A stretch of 64,000 nt of DNA from assembly GCA_047602475.1 (NCBI GenBank), contig JASGHE010000006.1, positions 744,001-808,000 of the forward strand, read 5' to 3'. The notes beneath the pieces are model-generated. The model was not told the origin of the DNA. It searched no databases and worked only from the letters and a program-made list of their open reading frames with translations. Numbering within the stretch: position 1 is the first letter of the stretch; every line of letters begins with the position of its first letter. The position numbers and the translations under genes were made by a program. Origin of the DNA: JAEUIE01 sp047602475 (lineage in GTDB: Bacteria; Planctomycetota; Planctomycetia; Gemmatales; HRBIN36). Positions 16,738-26,071 of the stretch are shown here, in pieces.

Positions 16738-19700
16738 CTACTCCCCTCGTAATGCTGGAATCAAAGGTGTGTTCAGCGCCAGACGAATACCTGCCAAACT
16801 GGAGACAACGGCGACGAGGGAGACGAGGATCGCCACCAGGGCGAGCCAGAAGAGGAGCTGCATCGCCGTCGCTGTGGTCATCAGGGGGAGCACGACGACG
16901 AGGGCGGAGAGGCAGCCGATCAAGAGGCCCATCAGGACGAGCCAGCAGACTTCGCTCAAGATGGTCCAGGCAATCTGGAAGCGGGAGTAGCCGACGGCGA
17001 GGAGGAGGGCGAGTTCGCTCTTGCGATCCTGTACATTTCTGAGCAGAACGATGGCGAGGCCGGCGGTGCCTAGCAATAATCCCAAGCCGCCGAGGGCCTG
17101 GAAGGTACCGAGGTAGGTGTTCTCAACAGCATGGAACAGGGCGATCTTGCTGGCTGTGGTCTGCACTGTCATACCGTGGCTTTCGCCGAAGATGATCTCC
17201 AGGGCGTTGCGGACCTCGTTCATCTTCTCCGGCGTGGTCTCGATCAGAAAGTAACGGTAGCCCGCTTCGCTGGGGAAGAGCTTGCGGAAACTCGCTTCGC
17301 TGGTGACGAGTTCGCTCTGGAAGATGGAGCCGTTGATCTGGCCGGCGAAGAAGGCTTCGTGAGGTTGATCAACCTCATCGTTAATAGGAAACCGGCTCTT
17401 GAGTTCCTTCTGCATCACCCATTGGGCAGTGTGATCGTCGATGAAGAGGTTGAGGTCGTTTGACAGGGCCAAATACCTCCACGGGTTCTTGCGGTTGATA
17501 GCATCCTGATCAACCACCCCCAGCGTGACATTGAACCCGCCACGATCACAGAACGGATTGGTCGCCCCCAGCACTCGTGGTTTCGTCGGCTGATAGAGAT
17601 TAAGACAACTCACATCGTCGCCACTGCGAAGGCGGAAGCCATACCATTGAAGCCCCTCAAGGGTCTTAACTTCTTTGGTGACCTGCTCGTAGCGATCACC
17701 GAGCATTGCCTTCCAGTCGATCAAATGCGAGGGCACGCTACGGAGGGGGACATCGGTCTCGGCGACGAGGGTAAAGCCGCCGGTGCCGGAGTTCTTGTCG
17801 GTGACGTTGCCGGTGCCTTGGCGGAAAGCTCCGACAGCGACGACGAGGAAACAGCCTGCGGCAAGCAGCGAAACGGTCATCAAACTGCGGCCCGGCGAAC
17901 GGCTGGCGTTGAGTTGGCCGAGGCTCCACAGGGTTGAGTTGGTTCCGAGAGCCTGCCCGGTATGGCGACGCAGGTACCGCCTGAGCAGCATGATGCCGGT
18001 GAAGAGGATGAGGAACCCGGCACCGAAGAAGCAGCCGGGCTGTTGAGCGACTGGGAGCGTGGCCCCGAAGCCGATCAGGCCGAGGGCGAGGATGCCGGTG
18101 ATGAGGGGCAGCCAGCGCACCCACACCCGACTCGGTTTGTTATCGAATGTCGTCATCTCAGTTCGCCCAGCCAGCAGCATCGGGGTGGGTATCTTCACCA
18201 GTGAACGGAGTGACAAGAACATCGAAAGCAAGGCGATGAGTAAGCTGACTACTGCACCAATGATCAACGTCGTGGGAGTGAAGTGGAGGTTGAGCGAATC
18301 GCTGGCGAGGAGCCCACCCCAGCCAGAGCGAATGCCGGCAATCATCAGCTTGGCATAGCCGATGGCGAGGGGGATGCCGACGAGGGTGCCGACGAGGGCG
18401 AGGAGGAAGCCTTCGCTCATCAGCGTTCGCCGGGCGAGTTTGACTGGCCAACCGGTAGCGAGGAGCGTACCGATTTCGTTGGCTCGTCGTTCCATGCGGA
18501 GGCGGAAGAGGAGAGCGACGAGGAGAGCAGCGGAGACGATGAGGAACAAACTAAAGCCTGCGAACAGGCCGCCGAACATGTTGGTGGTGGCACCCTGCGA
18601 GGAGGAGAGGAGGCCTTGCTCTTTGACGTTGAGCCAGACCATGCCGAGCATCTCGGGGCGGATCGTTTTGATCAGCATCTGTTCAACTTCAGCCTTCGGG
18701 GCCTTGATGCGGATCGACGTAGCATTGCCGAACCTGCTGCCGAAGAGCTTCCGGGCGAGGGTGGGGCTGATGAAGAGCTTCGGTGTGGCTTCGTACTTCG
18801 TGAAGTACTCTTCGTCCTTGCGGCGTACCCAGTTGGCGTGCCATTGCTCTTTGGGGAAGGGCGGGTTCCAGTCGCGCAGCGCCTTCTTCTCACCCCGGGG
18901 GCCTTTCATGCCGGGGAACTCGGGGGCCCAGGTCTTGTCGGCTGCCGCTCCGGTGATTGGCACTATTGCCTTAACCTCCAAGTCTACCTGTTGCTCAACC
19001 AGTTTGTGGCCGTCGGTCTCGACGAAGTACTCAATGCGGATTTTTTTGACATCAGGGCCCAGATCCTGGGCGACGAACTCGTTGATGATGACTTGACTGC
19101 TGAGGATCAGGCCGTTTTTGAAAATACCATCACTGGAGGAGACACCCACGATGGTCGAATAGGGGACGAACTCTTTGGAGACTTTATTGCCATCGAGCCG
19201 AAAGATGCGGTTGGCCAGATAGGTAAGTGTCGGCGTGGCCGGCCAACCATTCTTCTCGGCTGCCTGATCTACAGCGGTGACAACAGCCGGTTCGATCAAC
19301 ATCCGTCGGCTGGTGAGTACCTGCACAGACGGGTCGCTGCTGGTCTTCAGCGTGAAGCCCATGTCGGCGAGGGTGATGGCTTCGTCGAACGATTTGTTGG
19401 GATCAACCCAGGCTTTATTCTTGCCTAGTTCAGGGTCGGTGGCCAACTCCTTCAATCGGTCAGGTGCCGTCGCCAGCAACACATTCGCCGAACTTTCGGG
19501 CAACTGTTGATCAGCAGCCAATCGTCGTTGCAGGGTATCGAGGTTCACATAGAGAATGAGCGGGTCGCCCTGGGTGGGTTGCAGCGAGAAACGACCGGAG
19601 CCGGTGTTGGGGAGGATGCGGGCGAGCGGGGCCTTTTCGATGGTCAGCACCGCCTCGTCACTGCGCTGGCCGAGCACCGATTCACTCGGAACACTGCCTG

Positions 19701-20169
19701 GCTTCTCCATCCGCACTTCGAGGCCATCGGTCTTGTTGTCGGCGGTCATCTGCAGGGCATCGGCCAGGGCCTGGTTGATGAGCATCCCATCGAACTTGTC
19801 GCGCTTCTCGCCGAAGAGGGGCCAGAAACGGGGATCGACGCCAACGATCTGCACCCGGCCAGCCCGTGCCAGCAACTTGTCATCGTTGAGGGGTCGACGC
19901 AGAACGGTGCCACGCAGCAGGACGATGGGGACGGGATGGTTGTTGAGTCGATCAGCGAGGTTAGCGGGGAAGAAGCGTTCGCTGACGAGGGCTGATTCGA
20001 TGTTGCCGAGGCGATCCAACGTCAACTGGGCGAGGCTGCCTTTGAGCGAATCGCCGAGCAGCAGCGCTCCGGTGAGTACCGCTGTGCCGATAGCGACGCC
20101 GACGACGATGAGTAGGTTCGCCGTCAGGAAGTGGGCCAGGTTGCGGAGGATGAGGGTGAGGCGGGTCAT
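16738..20169 (-). CDS. ABC transporter permease, MacB/FtsX type, 1143 aa
   Basis: A long FtsX-family permease. The first helix (FLTANLLIVVGVAIGTAVLTGALLL) is followed by a large extracytoplasmic MacB_PCD-like region. There are then FtsX core helices (about residues 560-700, with FSLFLIVSAALLVALLFRLRMERRANEIGTLLATGWP, the coupling element), and a second FtsX domain near the C-terminus (GGLGLLLGTAGLAIVLLRNVQDRKSELALLLAVG). Such proteins work mechanically with a cytoplasmic ATPase in lipoprotein release, export or envelope remodelling. The ATPase gene lies just upstream. A family-D leader lies 37 bp before the ATG. Confidence 0.9.
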   Translation of the reverse strand: MTRLTLILRNLAHFLTANLLIVVGVAIGTAVLTGALLLGDSLKGSLAQLTLDRLGNIESALVSERFFPANLADRLNNHPVPIVLLRGTVLRRPLNDDKLLARAGRVQIVGVDPRFWPLFGEKRDKFDGMLINQALADALQMTADNKTDGLEVRMEKPGSVPSESVLGQRSDEAVLTIEKAPLARILPNTGSGRFSLQPTQGDPLILYVNLDTLQRRLAADQQLPESSANVLLATAPDRLKELATDPELGKNKAWVDPNKSFDEAITLADMGFTLKTSSDPSVQVLTSRRMLIEPAVVTAVDQAAEKNGWPATPTLTYLANRIFRLDGNKVSKEFVPYSTIVGVSSSDGIFKNGLILSSQVIINEFVAQDLGPDVKKIRIEYFVETDGHKLVEQQVDLEVKAIVPITGAAADKTWAPEFPGMKGPRGEKKALRDWNPPFPKEQWHANWVRRKDEEYFTKYEATPKLFISPTLARKLFGSRFGNATSIRIKAPKAEVEQMLIKTIRPEMLGMVWLNVKEQGLLSSSQGATTNMFGGLFAGFSLFLIVSAALLVALLFRLRMERRANEIGTLLATGWPVKLARRTLMSEGFLLALVGTLVGIPLAIGYAKLMIAGIRSGWGGLLASDSLNLHFTPTTLIIGAVVSLLIALLSMFLSLRSLVKIPTPMLLAGRTEMTTFDNKPSRVWVRWLPLITGILALGLIGFGATLPVAQQPGCFFGAGFLILFTGIMLLRRYLRRHTGQALGTNSTLWSLGQLNASRSPGRSLMTVSLLAAGCFLVVAVGAFRQGTGNVTDKNSGTGGFTLVAETDVPLRSVPSHLIDWKAMLGDRYEQVTKEVKTLEGLQWYGFRLRSGDDVSCLNLYQPTKPRVLGATNPFCDRGGFNVTLGVVDQDAINRKNPWRYLALSNDLNLFIDDHTAQWVMQKELKSRFPINDEVDQPHEAFFAGQINGSIFQSELVTSEASFRKLFPSEAGYRYFLIETTPEKMNEVRNALEIIFGESHGMTVQTTASKIALFHAVENTYLGTFQALGGLGLLLGTAGLAIVLLRNVQDRKSELALLLAVGYSRFQIAWTILSEVCWLVLMGLLIGCLSALVVVLPLMTTATAMQLLFWLALVAILVSLVAVVSSLAGIRLALNTPLIPALRGE

Positions 20170-20206
20170 GGGGTGGTGGTCTTCATGGGTGGTTTCATTC
20201 GTAGGT

Positions 20207-20304
20207 CGTGGCAGGGGTCAGATGTACTCATCTGCCCCCTGCAAGCTGGCGAAGATCATGCACGATCCGCAGGGGGCAACGGAGTACCGTTGACCCCTGC
20301 CACG
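20207..20304 (-). repeat. Double-hairpin leader repeat family D, copy 3
   Basis: Read toward the permease: hairpin 1 tip CAACGG-TACT-CCGTTG, hairpin 2 tip CAGATG-AGTA-CATCTG. It lies between the ATPase stop and the permease ATG (37 bp away), in the same relative orientation as the other copies. Confidence 0.9.
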
Positions 20305-20333
20305 GCTCCCGGGGAAAGGGGAGAACCAGACGG

Positions 20334-21014
20334 TCATGCCATCGTCTTCAGTTTCCCGTCGAGGAGTTCCATTCTTTTGGGGAACCTCGTTGCCAGGTCG
20401 TTGCTGTGGGTGACACAGACCAGCACCGCTCCTTCTTCTTTGCACAAGTTCAGTAGGAGGTCGCCGACACTTTCGGCGGCGTGGCGATCTAAACTGCCTG
20501 TGGGTTCATCGGCTAGCACTACGGCGGGTTGATGGATGAGGGCGCGGCAGACAGCGGTGCGTTGTCGTTCGCCGCCGGAGAGTTCAGCGGGGCGGTGATC
20601 GAGGCGGTCGCCGAGGCCGACTTTCTGTAGTAGCATCTTCGCTCGTTCGGGCAGGCCTGCTCGTTCTGAAGCGGGCCGGGCGAGGGAGGGGATCAGCACG
20701 TTCTCCAGCGCGGAGCACTGGGGCAGCAGGTGATGATCCTGAAAGATGAAGCCAACGGTATTGTTGCGGAAGCGGGCGAGTTCAGGTTCGGGCATGGCGC
20801 TGGGGTCTTTGCCGAGGACAGTAATCGTACCCCTGCTGGGTTTCGTCAGGGTGCCAAACAAATGCAACAGCGTGCTCTTGCCCGAACCGCTGGGGCCGAG
20901 GATGGCGACTGCTTCGCCCTTATCCATCGAAAGGGTGATGCCCTGGAGGACAGCGAGGGGGCCGCTGCGGGTGGGGTATTCCTGGTAGATGTCGCGGGCT
21001 TCGAGGATGGGCAT
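20334..21014 (-). CDS. ABC transporter ATP-binding protein (LolD/MacB type)
   Basis: 226 residues from the ATG at 21014 (MPILEARDIYQEY); an in-frame ATG at 21056 would add 14 residues and overlap a REP hairpin. Walker A GPSGSGKST, Q-loop FIFQDHHLLPQC, signature LSGGERQR, Walker B VVLADEPTGSLD and H-loop CVTHS are all intact. It supplies ATP hydrolysis for the FtsX-type permease encoded next, in the same direction. The partner permease suggests export or lipoprotein release rather than import. Confidence 0.93.
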   Translation of the reverse strand: MPILEARDIYQEYPTRSGPLAVLQGITLSMDKGEAVAILGPSGSGKSTLLHLFGTLTKPSRGTITVLGKDPSAMPEPELARFRNNTVGFIFQDHHLLPQCSALENVLIPSLARPASERAGLPERAKMLLQKVGLGDRLDHRPAELSGGERQRTAVCRALIHQPAVVLADEPTGSLDRHAAESVGDLLLNLCKEEGAVLVCVTHSNDLATRFPKRMELLDGKLKTMA

Positions 21015-21044
21015 GGGGGTCTCAGAGTTGCCATCACGCTTTAT

Positions 21045-21152
21045 GGTAGTCATCACGCTCCGCGTGATGGAGCGGAGACTTGTTGTGGTGTCAGGGTTTG
21101 TTGAATCTGGCGTTGAGTCTCCGGATCATCACGCGGAGCGTGATGTCTACCA
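21045..21152. repeat. REPIN-like inverted pair, family G, copy 1
   Basis: GTAG + TCATCACGCTCCGCGTGATGG at one end and its inverted counterpart CATCACGCGGAGCGTGATGTCTACC at the other, separated by about 60 bp. It lies between the thioesterase stop and the ATPase start. A GTAG tetranucleotide heading an imperfect hairpin is the hallmark of REP sequences. Confidence 0.85.
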
Positions 21153-21170
21153 TCATGCGTGATGTCGCCA

Positions 21171-21590
21171 TCATGTCATCGCCGCTTCGAGCTTCGCTCG
21201 AAAGCTGGCGGGGATGGGGATGCCGGTGATTTTGCGATCGACCGCTTTGCCGACGCAGCAGGTGCTGAGCGTCGCTTTCGCTACGGGTCGGCCGTCCTTG
21301 CTGAAGGCGAATTCGTAGCTGATCGACTTGGTGCCGATGCGGGCGATGGAGAGTTCGATGTCCATCACGTCCTGGAAGGTGACGGGGGAGAGATAGTCGC
21401 AGCCGGCACTGACGCGCGGGAAGCCGATGTATTGGCCTTCCCACATCAGCGAGACAGAGAGGCCGAGGGAGCGGAGGAACTCCTGCTCGACGTGCTCCAT
21501 CCAGATAAAGAAGTTGGCGAAATGGACGATGCCGGCCATATCGGTATCGGAAAACTCGACGCGCCGCTGGGTGCGATAGACCACAGGCAT
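21171..21590 (-). CDS. Acyl-CoA thioesterase, 4HBT/YbgC hot-dog family
   Basis: 139 residues, a normal single hot-dog domain. The active-site signature SDTDMAGIVHFANFFIWMEH at about residues 14-33 contains the catalytic Asp of the 4-hydroxybenzoyl-CoA thioesterase/YbgC group. It would hydrolyse short or aromatic acyl-CoA thioesters in the cytoplasm. The ATG at 21590 has an AGAGG site 7 nt upstream. It is followed on the same strand by the ABC ATPase, but separated from it by a REPIN, so operon membership is uncertain. Confidence 0.88.
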   Translation of the reverse strand: MPVVYRTQRRVEFSDTDMAGIVHFANFFIWMEHVEQEFLRSLGLSVSLMWEGQYIGFPRVSAGCDYLSPVTFQDVMDIELSIARIGTKSISYEFAFSKDGRPVAKATLSTCCVGKAVDRKITGIPIPASFRAKLEAAMT

Positions 21591-21641
21591 GTGACACCTC
21601 TTTCTTCAGTTCATGATACGGGAGCGGGGGGAGGACTACTA

Positions 21642-21852
21642 CTCGTTCCCAGGCTCTGCCTGGGAACACGCTGAATGCGAGGCTCCGCCTCGATGCGAGG
21701 GCATGCAACAGAATCCACTACTTGAAGACGTGAGGCGGAGCCTCAGTTGCAGTGCGTTCCCAGGCGGAGCCTGGGAACGAGGAACATGGTTTAATTCGAT
21801 TGAGAAACCCCTCACCCCCGGCCCCTCTCCCCGGGAGGGAGAGGGGAGAAGA
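21642..21852. repeat. Repeat B copy 3 joined to a family-C copy
   Basis: B copy at 21642-21781 (CTCGTTCCCAGGC...GCCTGGGAACGAG) is followed by a family-C palindrome at 21806-21852. Together they make the upstream region of the sigma factor gene. Confidence 0.88.
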
Positions 21853-21945
21853 GAATGTCGAAATAACTACATTATCGATGGACGCGCACAGACCTTCGGC
21901 GGGCACTCTATGTTGAACGATCTGCATCACGAGGGAGAAGCGGGA

Positions 21946-23066
21946 ATGCCTTATTCGCCCTCTGGCGAACGTGAACCGGTGCCATTGCAAGAAGACAGCC
22001 CGTTCCTGGTGAGCGATGCTGCGCTTCTGCAACATTTCCTCGACCTCCATGATGAGAGCGCCTTTGCCACTTTAGTAGAGCGGCATGGGCCGATGGTGCT
22101 GGCGACGTGTCGGCGGCAACTGGGGAACTCCTCCGATGCCGACGATGCGTTTCAGGCGACCTTCCTCGTCCTGGCCCGGAAGGCGGGGTCGATCACGAAG
22201 CGAAATCACGTCGGCCCCTGGCTGTACCGGGTCGCTTGCCTGACGTCGGGTAAGTTACGCCTGGCTGCCCAGCGGCAACGGTTGCGGGATCAACAGGTGA
22301 GACTCATGCCTGAACCTTCTGCTGCCGGCGTGGCTTCGGTCGAAGTTCGTGATGAACTGGCTCTCCTGGATCAAGCGATGGCGGAGTTGCCGGAGAAGCT
22401 CCGGGTACCTTTGGTTCTGTGCGAGCTGCAGGGGGTGAGTCGTCGAGAGGCGGCAAGCCATCTGCAGATTTCCGAGGGAACGCTGTCGAGCCCGGCTGGC
22501 TCGGGGGCGTGCCCTGCTCCGGCGGAAGCTGGCTGCTTACTTTGGCGTGTTCACGATAGCCATGCTGATCGCTCTGTTACTTCGTGCCCGGGCCCCGGTG
22601 GTCGTTCCGCCGAACCTGGCTCAGGGCACGCTCAAGGCGGCCAGCGATGCCGCAGCCATCGCCGCGCTGAACGGTGCTGCCAACACGGCTCCTCAGGCGC
22701 TGGCGGAAGGAGTGATCAAGACCATGTTGTTATCAAAACTGAAACTGCTGACGGTGGCTACGCTGTCGATCTGTGTGCTGGGCGGGCTGGGTGTGCTCAT
22801 CTATGCCAACAACCCGGCTGGTGCGAACCAAGCCAAGGCTGATCCCGTTGCCGTCGAAGGCGTCTGGGTGATGATCCCTGATGGCGTTGAGCAGCCTCCG
22901 GGCCAGCCTGTTCGAGTCCAAGGTGTCTGGGTGGGAGCCAGGCGAGGATGACGCCAAGTTTCAGGGGCAAATCGTTCCCGATGCCAAGGCTGCGAAGAAA
23001 GGGGATAACGAGGAGATTGAGTTGCTCGTCCCCGTCGGCCCGGGCGGGAAGCCTGACAAGCGTTAA
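21946..23066 (+). pseudogene. ECF sigma-70 factor with C-terminal membrane segment, frameshifted
   Basis: The sigma-70 region 2 (LVERHGPMVLATCRRQLGNSSDADDAFQATFLVLARKAGSI, then VGPWLYRVA) and region 4 (ELPEKLRVPLVLCELQGVSRREAASHLQISEGTLSS) are complete and typical of the large planctomycete ECF groups. At about 22492 one extra C (AGCCCGG) breaks the frame. Without it, SRLARGRALLRRKLAAYFG continues into a linker and two hydrophobic stretches (VFTIAMLIALLLRA; LLTVATLSICVLGGLGVLIYA), giving a membrane-tethered sigma factor. A second shift near 22930 leads to a charged C-terminus ending at 23066. The ATG at 21946 has GGGAG upstream; an ATG at 21910 is the alternative. The tether suggests regulated release. 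Confidence 0.75.
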
Positions 23067-23075
23067 GGTGGTTTC

Positions 23076-23200
23076 ACGTCCCCGGTCATGAAGGACCGGG
23101 GACGTTTTATTAACTCGTGCCCGGTCTCCGACCGGGGACGAGGAACCCCTTTGGGGTTCTGGTGACAGGGCTTTGTCACCGTGGCTTCGCCTTATGTTGT
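23076..23200. repeat. Short palindromes in gap 23067-23374
   Basis: This gap has no gene. It holds CGTCCCCGGTC...GACCGGGGACG and GTGCCCGGTCTCCGACCGGGGACGAG hairpins (relatives of family B), then AACCCCTTTGGGGTT and GGTGACAGGGCTTTGTCACC. The first may terminate the sigma-factor transcript. Confidence 0.55.
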
Positions 23201-23374
23201 TGGTGATACACCGTGCAATCTGCGCGTGATCGCCCCCGGTTTCAAGTGCCAGGCACTAAATGAGCTTGGTGAGAAGCGCCAGTCGATACTGTGTGAATAG
23301 ATGCTTGTCACAATCCGCCCAGTCAGCGGTACAGGGTTTAGAACGCTTCTTTCACCCGTAACGAGCCTATTACC

Positions 23375-23896
23375 ATGCCCACGCCTGCATCACTGGTTTT
23401 CCTTGCGATGTTGTTGACCAATACCACCGTCCTGGCTGATGACCAAGCCTGGCACCTGGCTCCTTCGATCACCTCCAACTTCATGAGTCAGGCCCAGTCG
23501 AAGTACCTGGTGCTGCCCTATGGCGATGTGAACCTCAGCTACGGCGATGTCGGCCCAGTGACATTGGTGACCGGCGTCATCGGCCATCCGACTCAGCCCT
23601 TCCCCCGGCAGGACCTGGCCAGGCTGGCGACCGAGTTTTTCCAGAACTCTACCGGTCGTCAGATGTCGACACTGAAGTCTCCCTCCAGCGTGGCTGCCAT
23701 CAACTCCCGCTGTCCCTCCGGTATCGAACTGCGGATAACTGATGCGTTCGGCGTGGAGTACTTCTGGGTCACCATCGTCGAGGGTAAGCTCTACTTCGTC
23801 CATGTGAAAGCGAGCAGTCACCAGGCGCTCAAGAGCGGGATCGTGAAAGCGTTCCTGGCGAGCGTGCAGATTGAAAACGTCACGTCAGGCAGATAA
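23375..23896 (+). CDS. Secreted hypothetical protein, 173 aa
   Basis: The N-terminus MPTPASLVFLAMLLTNTTVLADD is a clear Sec signal peptide with cleavage near VLA-DD. The mature part (VLPYGDVNLSYGDVGPVTLVTGVIG, FPRQDLARLATEFFQNSTGR, GIELRITDAFGVEYFWVTIVEGKLYFVHV) has the look of a small PsbP/LolA-type alpha/beta protein, but no family is secure. The ATG at 23375 gives the signal peptide. It probably sits in the periplasm. Repeat B follows. Confidence 0.72.
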   Translation: MPTPASLVFLAMLLTNTTVLADDQAWHLAPSITSNFMSQAQSKYLVLPYGDVNLSYGDVGPVTLVTGVIGHPTQPFPRQDLARLATEFFQNSTGRQMSTLKSPSSVAAINSRCPSGIELRITDAFGVEYFWVTIVEGKLYFVHVKASSHQALKSGIVKAFLASVQIENVTSGR

Positions 23897-23907
23897 ACGC
23901 TACTTCC

Positions 23908-24047
23908 CTCGTTCCCAAGCTCCACCCGGGAACGCACTGCAAGTGAGGCTCCGCCTCACCTCTTCCGGCGATGGAACTTCGTTCATGCTCTTGCAGCGAG
24001 GCGGAGCCTCGATTACAGTGCGTTCCCGGGCAGAGCCTGGGAACGAG
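23908..24047. repeat. Palindromic intergenic repeat family B, copy 4
   Basis: CTCGTTCCCAAGCTCC...GAGCCTGGGAACGAG with inner GAGGCTCCGCCTC and GAGGCGGAGCCTC hairpins. It lies upstream of the gene at 24078. Confidence 0.9.
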
Positions 24048-24077
24048 AACAACTACCCCCTCGAAAAAGGTCTCCAC

Positions 24078-24857
24078 ATGCTCGCCATCTGGTGGGATGA
24101 CCCAACCCTCTACCTCTGGCTGGTCGGCTGCGTCGCCTTCTACTTCTTCGTCACGCCGCTGCTCATCCTCAGTAATCAGAAAATGTCGGCCAGCCCGGTT
24201 TGCGAAGAGCTGCAGATGCATTCGCTCGATCCGCAGATCGCCCAGTTCCTGATGCAGAAGACCAACGCCCTGTACGAACTCGGCTTCGATGAACCGACGC
24301 TGATCCATCTGCCGGGAGCCGTCTCCGGAGTGAAGGCGTACCTCATCATGCTCGTGAACCGCCCAGCCGGGGATAAGGTGATGGTCACCGCGCTGGTAGC
24401 CGCCGATGTCCTCACCATCCAAACCTGGTACGTCGAGTACAGCACCCGTTACGCCACCGATCAGTGCGTTGATACGCTCAACAGTTCCGAACTCTCCGCC
24501 TTCCAGCAGGGCCCCGAGAACATTCGCAGCCAGGTGCCTTCAGTCACCGATGTCCATGAACTCTATCGTCTGCACCAATACATGATGAACAAGAGCAACC
24601 TCACGGCAAGGAAGGTGCTCTACGAACCGGGGCAGGCGGTCGCTTACCTGAAAGAGTACGCCCTGAAGAAAAGCTACGATAAGCAGGTCGAAAAAGGCTG
24701 GCTCCGCTACGACGCCGCTGGGGACTGTTATCGCCCCACGGTGAAAGGGGCCTACCTGATGACATGGGGCTTGTTGCAGCCGATGAAGTGGTTCCGCGTG
24801 CAGGCGATGCAGAGTCGGGAACGGGAGATATTGAAAGAGTTCCGCGCCGCCACTTAA
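24078..24857 (+). CDS. Hypothetical membrane-anchored protein, 259 aa
   Basis: The ATG at 24078 follows an AAAAAGG site 7 nt upstream; the frame is open further upstream only through repeat B. One N-terminal helix (LYLWLVGCVAFYFFVTPLLIL) is followed by a cytoplasmic-looking domain of about 230 residues. That domain has no motif I recognise, but its C-terminal part (EKGWLRYDAAGDCYRPTVKGAYLMTWGLLQPMKW) resembles a winged-helix-like end. Repeat B copies flank the gene on both sides. Confidence 0.7.
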   Translation: MLAIWWDDPTLYLWLVGCVAFYFFVTPLLILSNQKMSASPVCEELQMHSLDPQIAQFLMQKTNALYELGFDEPTLIHLPGAVSGVKAYLIMLVNRPAGDKVMVTALVAADVLTIQTWYVEYSTRYATDQCVDTLNSSELSAFQQGPENIRSQVPSVTDVHELYRLHQYMMNKSNLTARKVLYEPGQAVAYLKEYALKKSYDKQVEKGWLRYDAAGDCYRPTVKGAYLMTWGLLQPMKWFRVQAMQSREREILKEFRAAT

Positions 24858-24864
24858 CTCTTAA

Positions 24865-25005
24865 CTCGTTCCCAAGCTCCGCTTGGGAACGCACTGCAAG
24901 TGAGGCTCTGCCTCACGTCTTCAAGCGGTGGTGTTCTGGTTCATGCCCGCGCAGCGAGGCGGAGCCTCGCATCCAGTGCCTTACCAGGCAGAGCCTGGGA
25001 ACGAG
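24865..25005. repeat. Palindromic intergenic repeat family B, copy 5
   Basis: A full-length copy ending 4 bp before the left direct repeat of the 25-28.8 kb island (25010). The ancestral end of the kinase-tubulin gene appears to have been next to this copy. Confidence 0.9.
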
Positions 25006-25009
25006 AACC

Positions 25010-25110
25010 CCCTACTCCAACGGCAACCAATCCTGCGTATCCATCCGCGCATGCGGCGACGAAATCAAAGACGACTTGTTCTGTTCGTATTCATCCTTGC
25101 AGTGCTGGAA
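25010..25110. repeat. Left direct repeat of island: duplicate of the kinase-tubulin 3' end
   Basis: 101 bp matching 28809-28909 with one mismatch (A at 25069, C at 28868). It carries the last 33 or so codons plus stop of the kinase-tubulin gene, without the rest of that gene. Similarity stops sharply at both ends. Confidence 0.95.
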
Positions 25111-25121
25111 GACTTGTTCGA

Positions 25122-26069
25122 CTAATCTGGCAACTCGACCGCTTCGCCGCCATTTCTTGAAGCCAGTCGAAGAAGTGTTTTCTGGTCAGTGCTGTACTTC
25201 ACGAATCGAACAGATGCATCAGCAAATGCAAAGTTGGCACCAAGCGGGTGAAGGCTCCAAAAATGAAATCGATCGCATGGGTTATAAATACTTCCTGTTG
25301 AGAATCTAAACGGTCCTTTGCAAGGATCACTGATGGTATAAGGATATTGCACCATCCTAAGTTCCGTGTCAGGACCGCACAACAAGGGAGAACTGCCATG
25401 AATATAATTTGAATACCACTGCCCTGCGTTAAGCTCAAAGGGAGGAGGGCGTTCTCCAAATAGAAGTGTAAATGACAAGCCGTCAGTAACAGTGGAAAAT
25501 GGGATACCATCACCGTCAGGTAAAGTTGCATACATTCCATTGGAAGCATCACTGCCCTGAACACCGAGGTAAGATGAAAAGGCAGTAAGAATGCCTTCAA
25601 ATATATGTGCAGAGGATATCCGTCCATCCGAAGGACAGCCTAAAATTTTAACTGGTGTACCGTAGCCAGTATGGGGCGGCAAGTAACTGAGTCGTTGGAT
25701 CAAGCATGCTTGGGTAGCTTTTGTCCAAAGGGCGTCTTGCTCAAAGTAAGGAAGTAAATGCGCTCTCCAGCTCAACGAAGAATAAAGGTCATTCGCCTGG
25801 CCTGTACGTTTGTTTCCAATGCCTCGTGCGGGTGGCATCTTATAATAATCATGGTGATATTGATGTATTGCATGAGTAATCTGTCGCATATTGTTGGCGC
25901 ATTCCACTTTATCGCTAATGCCTCGAACACGTTGAATAGCCGGAAAAGCCAAAGCAAGCAATAGGCCAATAATGCCAATCACTAAAAGCAACTCAACCAA
26001 GGTAAACCCGTAACGAGGCAGAGGATAGTAATACCGGCATTGATCCACATGACGATTATTAGTCATCAT
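25122..26069 (-). CDS. DUF1559 prepilin-like protein
   Basis: 315 residues. A type IV prepilin/pseudopilin N-terminus (YGFTLVELLLVIGIIGLLLA, about residues 20-39) is followed by the DUF1559 domain: the CANNMRQITHAIHQYHHDY motif early, GERPPPFELNAGQW in the middle and the C-terminal FAFADASVRFV signature. DUF1559 proteins are very numerous in planctomycetes, and are presumed to be membrane-assembled pseudopilin-like surface or envelope proteins. It is the last gene of a four-gene minus-strand set and starts 3 bp after its neighbour's stop. A GAGG site precedes the ATG. Base composition is AT-richer than flanking genes. Confidence 0.92.
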   Translation of the reverse strand: MMTNNRHVDQCRYYYPLPRYGFTLVELLLVIGIIGLLLALAFPAIQRVRGISDKVECANNMRQITHAIHQYHHDYYKMPPARGIGNKRTGQANDLYSSLSWRAHLLPYFEQDALWTKATQACLIQRLSYLPPHTGYGTPVKILGCPSDGRISSAHIFEGILTAFSSYLGVQGSDASNGMYATLPDGDGIPFSTVTDGLSFTLLFGERPPPFELNAGQWYSNYIHGSSPLLCGPDTELRMVQYPYTISDPCKGPFRFSTGSIYNPCDRFHFWSLHPLGANFAFADASVRFVKYSTDQKTLLRLASRNGGEAVELPD

Positions 26070-26071
26070 AG

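Noticed and set aside
18283..19428. 381-codon open frame antisense to the ABC permease
   Set aside because: Shadow frame with Glu/Asp/Gly/Ala bias and no domain; the permease reads continuously on the minus strand.
24865..25110. CRISPR array or integron-like array made of the recurrent repeats
   Set aside because: The repeats are dispersed singly between genes, are themselves palindromic, and have no regular spacers, cas genes or integrase.
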